The notes under the pieces: model-generated | Told to the model about the DNA's origin: nothing | Seen by the model: the letters and a program-made list of their open reading frames with translations, nothing else | Databases searched by the model: none | Translations under genes and position numbers: made by a program | Origin: Asterias amurensis | Taxonomy: Eukaryota > Echinodermata > Asteroidea > Forcipulatida > Asteriidae | Direction: 5' to 3' | Assembly: GCF_032118995.1 (NCBI RefSeq) | Contig: NC_092663.1 | Span: 5,642,001-5,706,000, forward strand | DNA: 64,000 nucleotides | In this document: piece after piece, positions 27,066 to 39,000 of the stretch | Layout of the letters: each line of letters opens with the position of its first letter | Numbering within the stretch: position 1 is the stretch's first letter

Positions 27066-30000
27066 TTATTCCTTTTTACCACTGAGCCAAGATGTAAGAA
27101 AGCCAATACCATAACCACTTTTACTTCTAGTCTTTCCTTCATCTTTTTTCTCCTCCCCGGACACCTTCCCTTCTTCCAATTCTTCCCTGTCCAACATTTC
27201 AAACTCGGCACTATCAGAATCCATAGTGACAAGTTTTGGTCGTTTAGCTGACTCGGTACCTGAGGCGTAATGAGATGCTTGTCTTTGCTGCTGTTGTGAC
27301 TCTTGAGATGGTTCTGAAGCTGACGAGACTTCATCCTGAGACCCAAACTCTTGAAGCTTGGTCAGGGCGTCTGTCATTAGAGACTTGACTGTATGAGAAA
27401 GGAGCATGGCAGCTGCAGGTGGAAGAGACACAGGGGATGGCTTGTCTGCCTCTAGACTCTGTCCACTAGAGCTGCCTTCAACATCAGGGAACTCTAAATC
27501 ACCCACCAGGAGCTCCTCGTTATCATTTTCACTGGACTCTCGGAAATGCGTGGGATCAAACTTGATGGAGTCGGAGGACTCTGGTGTTATGTTCTCCTCT
27601 TCTACACTTGATTTTGAAGGAGCTGGTGGTTCATTATCATAAGGTAGATCTATTTCAAGTTCATCAGCACTCTGATCAAAGGCTGTGTTGTCAAAGGACG
27701 GCACTTGTGAAAGACCACCCATGTAGCTTGCAGGCTCAGTGTCCGTAAATTCTGTAAGTTTCAGAGTAAATTTTTCATGTTTAGTCAAAGTCAAACTGGA
27801 ATCCAATACATAGATTTCAGACAGTGTTAGAGCCTCTTACATTCCAGTATTTTGTTGTATCTAAAATATATAACAATATAAACCACAAGGGAAACTGACT
27901 GGGTAAATTTTGAAATGATTTTTGGGGTTGAACAAAGAATTGACTATTGATATCTGAAACAAAAAGTCGCATCCCCTTAAGGTGATCCCCTGGCTGCCGC
28001 TTCCCAGGTTGTATCAGATATTGGGTGTGATCCCTGGCTACACGGCAGTTAACGGTTGTATGGCTTCTGACTGGCACCCCCAAACAAAGATATTGACAAA
28101 ATAGGGACACCGCCAATATAGGGCTAGATAGCTCAGTTGGTAGCGCGCCGGCACGTTAATCCGGAGGTCGTTGGTTCGAATCCCACTCTAGTCAATTCTT
28201 TGTTCAACCCCAAAAATCATTTCAAAATTTACCCAGTCAGTTTCCCTTGTGGTTTATATTGATATCTGAAACAAAAAGTTGCATCCCCTTAAGGTGATCC
28301 CCTGGCTGCCGCTTCCCAGGTTGTATCGTAATTTGGGTGTGATCCCTGGCTACACGGCAGTTAACGGTTGTATGGCTTCTGACTGGCACCCCCGAACAAA
28401 GATATTGACAAAATAGGGACACCGCCAATATAGGGCTAGATAGCTCAGTTGGTAGAGCGCCGGCACCTTAACCCAGAGGTCGTTGGTTCGAATCCCACTC
28501 TAGTCAATTCTTTGTTCAACCCCTAAAATATATAACGGTAGACAATCTAAAAGTTCAAGCTCAGATTGGTACTTTAAAAATAAAGTCGCATCCCCTTAAT
28601 ACGATCCCCTGGCTGCTGCTTCCCAGGTTGTATCATAAATTTGGACATGCTCCCTGGCTACTTAACAGTAAGCTTGGGCGATATCTTGATATAATCGAAA
28701 ATCGTGATACCATTTCTTAAACGCTTACCATATCGTCTTGATTTTTTGTTAATCGAATTATCGGCATATCGTGGTTTTGATGAAGTATCACGATGTCTTC
28801 CCTAATTGAGACGTCTTGCAACCACAACGGGCTGTTTAAAAAAATATATAAAGTCCAAGAACCAACCCCAAGATTCCCCAATTGAAAAAAATAACATCAA
28901 ACACTTTAGGCCCAGGCGGTCTCCCACAGACACTTCAGAAGTAACACAATGTATCAATTACCACCCCTGTGTGGGAGCCTTGTGCGCCTTGCCGCCGAAC
29001 TGCAGACCACAATGGGATCATATTACACAAACCACAACCCATCCACAACCGTTTTATGAATGAGAGGTCACCCCATGCGCATCATGGATGCTTTTTGGTT
29101 AGCTAACCAACATAGGCCTGGATAGCTCAGTTGGTAGAGCGCTGGTACTTTAATCTGGAGGTTTGTTCAAGTCCTGATCCAGTCAAGTTTGCTTTGTTCA
29201 CCCCAAAACATTATTTATTTTAGCCTTAAAGCCTTACCATCATCCGTGTTTAAATCCAGTGACATGCCTTTCGACATGTTAGAGAGACCACTGAATATCC
29301 CAGATGATCTAGGTGTGTATCTGCCTGCAGTAGCAGCATGGGCTAATGCAGCATCTACTGATGGGCCTGGTGAGGGACAGAATTCATCCAAGTCACTATC
29401 ACTACTGCTATCGATGTTATCGCTGGAATTAGCCCTAGCTCTTGCTGATCTCTGTTGGGCTGGAAGGAACAAAACAATCAGGAAATTAATGTCAACCTAC
29501 CAATAAAGCCCCGTTCATGCGAATGCAATTTTACGTCACATAAATTATTTGCATCAAATAATTCACATCAGTTGACATGTGCTCAACTCTTTCAAAACAT
29601 TCACCGCTGACAAAATTAACTTGTATCATATGGACTAACTCTTAGGTTAAGTGAGCAGAGAAAGTGTGCAACACTCTGGAGAGAATGAATTCATGTACAT
29701 GTACTTGGAAAATGTGCTTACATCTGAGCTTTTTCTCCCTACGTGGGCTGTCAATGCTGTGATCCAACTGCTGTAGTATAGGTTCTATACGCTGGTAAAG
29801 ACGACCACTGATGTTGTGATATTCTAAAGCTGGCCACAGCAAAAGACCAGTAACTATAACAAACATAAAGGAAATGAAAAGTGGTTACAAAAACAATGTC
29901 AACAACTGTTAGGTTAATCAAGAATTGGATAATCACATCCTCAAAATAATGGTAGTTTTACATAATGAAATACCTCTAGCTGAGTTTTGATCTAATGGTG

Positions 30001-33000
30001 ATGAGGCACTGGGTGGATTTCACAAAGAGTTAAAACTAGTCTTATCTCGACTTAGGACGAGTTTGTCTTAACTTAGGACTAGCCTTACATTTCCTATGAT
30101 ATCTCCTAGGACTAGTCCTAAGGTAGGACTAGTCCAAACTCTTTGTGAAATCGACCCCAGAATTACACGTTTGGTAATTGTCAAAGACCAGTATTCTCAC
30201 TCGGTGTATCCCAACAAATGCATTAAATAACAAGCCTGTGAAAATTTGTACTCAAATTTATTTGAGATTCAAACTATCAGTTTTGTTTTGGGTTAAGTTC
30301 TATTTGGTTTTTCAGTCCACACTTTAAGTGTAAATGTGGAACCACTGTAGTAATGTACCAATAGAGCTACAACATCCTGTTTGTATTGGTGAGCTAGCTG
30401 TAAGGATAGAGACTTACCCATGATGAATGATATAAGAGTTCCTGAGATCTGATGGCCGATGGCTGCTAGTGTTAAACATAAACCACACACGTACAAGCAA
30501 AACTGTAGGGGAAAAATTTGGTTTACAAAAAGTAAAAGTAAATTCGCAAGACAAATACACATTTAAGTCCACAATTGGAAAACGTGTACAAAACCAATGG
30601 GAGCTCTGTTGCAAAAAAGTTAGTATTAACAAAAGAGGGACAATGGGAGGAGTTCCACTGTTGCAGGTGTATACAAACTTGTGTGTGAGTTGTAGTATTC
30701 AAAGATTAGTGGACTCTAGAAAGACATCATGACTGTATTATTTACATGACTCTATAATATAAATAACATCAAATTGATGAGTATCCTCTAGATGAACAAT
30801 TTCCATGCAAATTTCCCTAGGCCCCAATTGAAATTGGACCAATTTTCTCTTTCTTGATTTATCAACATTTATATGAACAAATTTAAACTAAAAAAAAAAA
30901 AAATTAAAAAAATTTGAAGAACAAACTTCCATCAAAATAATGTTTGCTGAACTTATTGAGGAGAGCATTTTCAGCATAATATTTTTCTTCAAATGATGTG
31001 TATTGAAATGATGACTTCAAACAAAATATAAATCAATTATACCCTGCAAGATATGTTAACAAAAATTTTACCACACAGGCGAAGTAGGATTCTACACTAC
31101 TCATTGACCTCTGTGCTTTCTGCTCTACTCCATATAGTACTGTACAAAACCAGTGATTGCTAAAACCAACGGAGGGCTAGGTAGGGCGCCCTCTGCCTTT
31201 TTAATCATGGATCATTATAATGTGTTTGCAGAATTGAATAGCATGATTTTTTATGACGAAAGTGTCAGAGAATGCTACTCCATGCTAAAGCATAGGGACA
31301 GAATCCTACACAATGTTAAAGCAATAGGACCAGAATCTACACAGTGCTAAAGCATAGGGGAAGAATCCTACACAATGCTGAAACATAGAGGAATAATCCT
31401 ACACAGTGCTGAAGCATAGGGACAGAATCCTACACAGTGCTAAAGCATAGGGCCAGAATCCTACTCAATGCTAAAGCATAGGGCCAGAATCCTACACAGT
31501 GCTAAAGCATAGGGCCAGAATCCTACTCAATGCTAAAGCATAGGGCCAGAATCCTACTCAATGCTAAAGCATAGGGCCAGAATCCTACTCAATGCTAAAG
31601 CATAGGGCCAGAATCCTACTCAATGCTAAAGCATAGGGCCAGAATCCTACTCAATGCTAAAGCATAGGGCCAGAATCCTACACAGTGCTAAAGCATAGGG
31701 CCAGAATCCTACTCAGTGCTAAAGCATAGGGCCAGAATCCTACTCTATAGCATAGGGCCAGAATCCTACTCAATGCTAAAGCATAGGGACAGAATCCTAC
31801 AGAGTGCTAAAGCATACGGCCAGAATCCTACTCAATGCTAAAGCATAGGGCCAGAATCCTACTCAATGCTAAAGCATAGGGCCAGAATCCTACTCAATGC
31901 TAAAGCATAGGGCCAGAATCCTACTCAATGCTAAAGCATAGGGCCAGAATCCTACTCAATGCTAAAGCATAGGGACAGAATCCTACAGAGTGCTAAAGCA
32001 TAGGGCCAGAATCCTACTCAATGCTAAAGCATAGGGCCAGAATCCTACTCAATGCTAAAGCATAGGGCCAGAATCCTACTCAATGCTAAAGCATAGGGCC
32101 AGAATCCTACTCAATGCTATAGCATAGGGCCAGAATCCTACTCAATGCTAAAGCATAGGGCCAGAATCCTACACAGTGCTAAAGCATAGGGCCAGAATCC
32201 TACTCAATGCTAAAGCATAGGGCCAGAATCCTACTCAATGCTAAAGCATAGGGCCAGAATCCTACTCAATGCTAAAGCATAGGGACAGAATCCTACAGAG
32301 TGCTAAAGCATACGGCCAGAATCCTACTCAATGCTAAAGCATAGGGCCAGAATCCTACTCAATGCTAAAGCATAGGGCCAGAATCCTACTCAATGCTAAA
32401 GCATAGGGCCAGAATCCTACTCAATGCTAAAGCATAGGGCCAGAATCCTACTCAATGCTAAAGCATAGGGACAGAATCCTACAGAGTGCTAAAGCATAGG
32501 GCCAGAATCCTACTCAATGCTAAAGCATAGGGCCAGAATCCTACTCAATGCTAAAGCATAGGGCCAGAATCCTACTCAATGCTAAAGCATAGGGCCAGAA
32601 TCCTACTCAATGCTATAGCATAGGGCCAGAATCCTACTCAATGCTAAAGCATAGGGCCAGAATCCTACTCAATGCTATAGCATAGGGCCAGAATCCTACT
32701 CAATGCTAAAGCATAGGGCCAGAATCCTACACAGTGCTAAAGCATAGGGCCAGAATCCTACTCAATGCTAAAGCATAGGGCCAGAATCCTACTCAATGCT
32801 AAAGCATAGGGCCAGAATCCTACACAGTGCTAAAGCATAGGGCCAGAATCCTACTCAGTGCTAAAGCATAGGGCCAGAATCCTACTCAATGCTATAGCAT
32901 AGGGCCAGAATCCTACTCAATGCTAAAGCATAGGGCCAGAATCCTACTCAATGCTAAAGCATAGGGCCAGAATCCTACTCAATGCTATAGCATAGGGCCA

Positions 33001-36000
33001 GAATCCTACTCAATGCTAAAGCATAGGGCCAGAATCCTACTCAATGCTAAAGCATAGGGACAGAATCCTACTCAATGCTAAAGCATAGGGCCAGAATCCT
33101 ACTCAATGATTAAGCATAGGGCCAGAATCCTACTCAATGCTAAAGCATAGGGACAGAATCCTACACAGTGCTAAAGCATAGGGCCAGAATAAAGCATTAA
33201 AGAGGAAGAACCTTAATCAATGCAATGCAAAATAAAGTTGACAAAATTAATTCAATTTAGTATAAAACAGGTTTATTAAAAAAATCCATCGCAATTACAC
33301 AACTGAGTTCCACATATTAATGTCAAATAATCACATAAAAAACAAATATAAAGGTCGCGTTTAACCATAGAGCTATACATACTGAATAATAATAATAATA
33401 ATAATAATCTACATTTACATGTATATAGCGCTAACTTGCTCTGTGTTTTGAAGCCACCCTGGGCACAGACATGTTTGATGTGTTGCATGACTATGACAAG
33501 ATTTTAATTCACATTGACTTTTTTTTTTTTAATTCGGCGTGTGCGCTTTCGTACGCAACTGCCCATTAGCGTCTGTCTGCGCTACAAAAACTTAAAATAG
33601 TAAACATGCCTTTTAAACATGACGCAAATGACGCTCGCAGTTTGGACGCTCATCAGCAGATTGTGCGTTTACATTTGCTGCACGTTTTGGTTCGATGACA
33701 CATAGAAAATAACAAATGCACTATCATGCAAATAGCCGTACAATTGCCGTACAAAATATCAAGCTTTTTTGTATTCGTTTGTACATGAACATTTGATGCG
33801 CCGACACGGCTTCAAAACTTTAATGCGTGTATAATGGGGTGTTAGCGCTCTGGTCACATCAATATATATAGCTACAGTATATTCATTTAACAGAAACCTG
33901 TCATAATAATAGAAAGTGCTTCCAACTTTAAAATTGTTTTGAACTTAAACCTTTTTCTTGTGAGAAAATTGTCTGACCAAGGTCCTATTATGGGTGAGCA
34001 TTCATTGCTCACTCAAAGTTATGTATCCCAAAAACCGTTTTTGTGTGAAAATGTATTGAACATTTTAAACAACAATATTTCAAAACTCAAATTTTAAACG
34101 GTCAAAGTGTCTGTAATTGTATTTTTGTAATGTTTTTTAACAAAAGGGCATTCATGATTCGGAATAAAAAAGTAGTGACTCATTCTTAAATGTCCGTTTA
34201 AACCTTGCAGGGTCATTGCCATGCGCTCAAGACCCTCGCCCAAGCCGATCACACGTAACAACCTGTCGCTACCCTTTTATTCCCATATTAAAGGCACTGA
34301 ACACTATTGGTAATTAACTTGGTAACAGGTTACGGTGAGCTGTTGATAGTATAAAACATTGTGAGAAATGGCTCCCTCTGAAATAACGTAGTTTGTGAGA
34401 AGGACAAAAATTTCTCACTCAAATATTTGATTGAATTCAAGCTCGAATTTTGCATCTGAAAGCACATAACTTGAGCAACAAGGGTGTTTTATCCTCCAAT
34501 ATACTCTCGCAACTTCAACGACCGAATGAATCAAATTTTCACAGGTTTGTTTTGTGTGCATTATGTTGACATACACCAAGTGAGAAGACTGGTTACCAAA
34601 GGTGTCCAGTGCCTTTAAAAGTTACATTGAATGTTTTTGCATGCTTTATTATTATTATTTTCAACCATGACATTTGGTCATTGATATCAACATCCAAATA
34701 ATATAAAAATGGTCTAGTAGTAGCTAGGAAACTGTTTCATGTAACATACATTATAGTATAATGGACTATCATTATTTAAAGGCAGTGGAGACTATTGGTA
34801 ATTGTCAAAGACTAGCCTTCACAGTTGGTGTATCTCAACATATGCATAAAATAACAAACCTTTTTTTCTCAAAAACTAAGGCACATCAGAGGAAGCCGTT
34901 TCTCACCTTGTTTTATACTATCAACCTCTCCCCATTACTCGCCACCAAGAAAGGTTTTATGCTAATCATTATTTTGAGTAATTATCCAATAGTGTGCACT
35001 GCCTTTAAATAATAATAATAATAGTAATAATAAGACTTAAAATGCGCACATATCCACCCTGCTGGGTGTTCAAGGCGCATAATATGATTGAGTTTTTTAA
35101 ACGCGTTTTACATAAGTACAAAATAAACATTTTTTAACATTAACTGCAACTTGAACATACTGTATTTTGTAGTATTCATGTCAAAAGTAACATTTTGACA
35201 TGGGTATGTGATTTTTGTATACTTTTGTTGTTTTCCCCAAATATGAAATGAGGTTTCTGTCCCACAATATTTAAAATCTGTAGAGACTATGCAGTGTGCA
35301 TGAGAACTTTTACTGACAACTGGTCTGATACTCTCGTGTACCACCAGGGGGACTGTAGCCTTCATTGCTTCATAGATCCGCATTCAAAATGACTGGAAGG
35401 TTTGACCAGCCTGCAAATATCCCCTTCCAGGCGCTTCGAATCACGGCTCTACCAAACTAGTGTCTAAGCCACGAAGGCCTTGACAAAAGGCTAGTGGGGC
35501 GGAGGAGTAGTTGCATTATTTCATGGTAGTCCAGTACTGCTTGAAGGTTGATTTCTACATTTATACCTGCAGTTGGATATAATAAAGGGAAAAAATGGGT
35601 GAATGAATGAATGAGTGGATAGATAGACGGATGAGTGCATGTAACTCAGAAATAAAATATCAAAATTTTTGTTATTTATTAATTTAAATATTTATTTGCT
35701 TATCTAATTTCTGATTTATTGATTATTTGTTTATTAATTGATCGGTTGTTTTGATTGCTTTATTCATATTTAATCATCCTTTTATTGATGTAAAGGTATG
35801 TATGTTGGAAAAGGAGTTAGTTTGATTAACTTTTCGTTGCTTGCGTTGTTATTTTATCAATTTGTCTGTTTATTTATTGACCTATTTTTTTGTTTATCCA
35901 TCCATATTTTGATTTATTTGTTGCTATATTTCTTGTTACATGTACCTTTCCAACTATTTATTCATTTACTTATTGTTACTTTTTGTTTACATTGTTTTGA

Positions 36001-39000
36001 TTAACAATTTGGTTATTTATTTATTTATTTATTTGCTTGTCTAATTTCTGGTGTTTGTTTTTGGTTTTGTTGTTTCAAGTTGTGCTTTGTGTATACAGAT
36101 TATTTATATTTACTTTTAATTGTTTTTATTTTTCCAAAGAGAGTATATAATATAGTGAGTTTGCCTCCCTATATGAGTGGATTAACAGGTGTTCGAGCTA
36201 CAGAGTGTTTAATTATACTTTTGTTGATCCTGCCCCTGATTTCACGAAGCGCTGCGACGCGTCGCAAGTGCAAGTTGCGACCGGTTACACGTCGTAAGTT
36301 GCGCTGCGTATGAAATCCATTTCATCAAAGTTATGGTGCATTGGATACATCGTAAGTTCCTTGACAACGGGGAAGAACACGTTGTAAGTTACGACTACCC
36401 ATAGGGTCGACGGTAGAATGCTATGTTTCATTTGTTTACGCACAAAATGCATGAAAGGACATAACAATTACCACATGTAACTTCCGTGAACCAATCGGGA
36501 AGACACAAGACAACAAATGGAAATTTACCTTCCCCCCCCCCAAAAAAAAAAGGACGGGTAAAAGAAAACAAACACAGGCATAACAAAGTACACACAAACT
36601 TAAACAACTCAACCAATTAATAAGTATAAACCAACCAAAACAACCCAAACCTAAACGCTGGTCCGAAATGGTTGACTGTCTGCCATCTTGAATTAGGCAG
36701 TTTCATCAAGTTGATTTCACGTGTACCAAAACACACACACACACAGCCCCGAAAAAAAAGAACGAAATGTATTAAATCATAACTCACATTTTGTACAACT
36801 CACAACTATGAGACTTGACAGCAGGCAGGAGCATTCTCTCCTCGTGCTTACATTTCAAAAAGTTTTGAAATCAGATAAATAGTTTTGGAGATATTGTAAA
36901 AAATAGAGAGCAACGACAGAAACCGGATTCTTGGCCTCGCGTGTAGCGCCCATTCGTTTGTGCATGACGTCACCTTTGAACCCCGTGGACAACGGATTTC
37001 GGAAATCTTCGGAAAGAGCCGAAGAAGCCCGAAGATGGTTTTTTACGATGAGGGAGCATATGTTTACACAAAATGAGATAACGATTACATCATCGTGTAG
37101 CCAATAAAACTCCGCACATGGTACATCTAGTCGCATAGCTTTTACCACGAAATCCTATTTTTGTCAGCGTTTTCCGTTTTTTTAATCAAGATTTCTTCCT
37201 GAGATAATTATCAAAATTGAATGCAACTTTGTCAGTGCTAATTCCCATACTTTTAAGATTAACTTGTGAAAATTTGGTGTCATTTGATTTGTTTTTGTTT
37301 AACCATTTCTTGCAAAGTTGTCCTAAATACGCACGTGTACATGTACATCGCACAGTCTGCAAACCTCCCCAGAGGGAGCTTGTCATATAGTGCGCCCTCT
37401 TTTGCCATAGGCTGTGCGTTAAACTTGGCTGTGGTCGATATGAAGAAAAACATAACAAATTGAACTTGAACACAGGTACATTTTTTGGACGATCCACGCT
37501 CATTAAAAACGTTATATCTCTTCAACCAAACAATAGATTTCAAAATATTAAATTGATTTTTACTCCATATAATACACCTTAACAGACCACATCTTGTCAG
37601 AGAAAAAAATCACCTGCATTTAATTTCACTGAAACTGCCTACTTGAATGAACTATAATACACGACTGTTTCATGACCAAGCTGTAAATAACATAAAACAG
37701 CCGCATAACTTTAGCAGTTCATCCTCGTCCAAAAGGTTGTTTTTATTAAGAATGGAAATAGTTTGTATTGCGACTCGTTGCGCTTACGACGTGTTTGGTG
37801 AAATGTATTGTGGAACTCGTCGCAGCCGCGACGTGTCTTAGGTCTGCGACGCATCGCAAACCCTGCGATGCGCCGCTACTTGCGATGAGTTTCGTGAAAT
37901 TGGGGGGCTGGCCATCACATTAGGGTTGTTTTGTAATTTCCTGTGCCGTACTTTTTGTCTTGCTTTGTATTTACTTTTGTTTTTATATTATTTATTTTAC
38001 ATACTGTCTGTTTGTATATTGTTATTGTTTAATGGCCAAATAAAGAATAAGAATAAAAATAAGGGATGACCTAGCCCAATAAATCGGTACAATCCACTGG
38101 GTTGGGCCATGTTTATGGCATGTATGACAGTATATTGATTGATATTTTATTATCATTATTATTATATGGGTCTTTTCGCACTTCCCACCTGTTCTTCTCA
38201 GAACATCTGGATCCTTTCCTTAATCCCTTTCCCCCTCTCTTTTTCTATAAATGGATATGTATTTGTTTGTACTTGTTTTATGCCTCTGAAGAAGGTCCGG
38301 ATTGGATCGAAAGCTAAGGCCAACTAGCCTATTCATTATTATATGGGGCTAGGATACTATTATTAGTAGGATGAACCATGGAGGTAGAATTATACCTCCA
38401 TGGATGAACATGATATAATTGGAACATGACATGTTATTTGATAATGGAAGTCTTAATTAATTAAGTATCTGATATAAAATAATTGACGTTGATCATTTAA
38501 CAATTTGAGAGTGACCAGTTAAGACCACCGTGCACAAAATCAACTTCTTACCGAGAAAAGATGTCCATCAATGTTTCGGATCGGCATCATAAATCACCAA
38601 ATCCGCGTCAAAACTAGCTGTGGACGACGCTTGCGACGACGGCGGACGAGAGGGACATGAGCATGCAGTGTACATGTAATGTACATTATGTATGTGTGTA
38701 TGTGTATGGTATGGTGTATGCTGGTACTCAGTTATTTTTGCATTGATTTAACACAGCGATGTGAAGAGTACCAGTTATATAGTGAGTAGAGTAGAGTAGA
38801 ATCCTACTCGTACATGTACCATAGGAAATCTGTTCACATATCTTGCACCAATTGAAATCAATGTTTCCTTTTAGAAAACCAATTCTGTACAAAATGACTC
38901 CATGTGTTTGAAAGTTGCAAAGGATTAAAACTAAATACCTTAGAGGGATAATCCTGGCGGAATCCCCATAGTTTGACATTCAGCCTGTCTAGGGTAACCC

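Noticed and set aside
28122-28505. Two functional tRNA genes
   Set aside because: The acceptor and D stems are good, but the anticodon loop lacks T33 and the T stem has a mismatch. Similar degenerate copies occur elsewhere with SINE tails.
31262-33190. CRISPR-like array of 31-bp repeats
   Set aside because: Units are contiguous with no unique spacers, and the region is an intron of an animal gene. It is a minisatellite.
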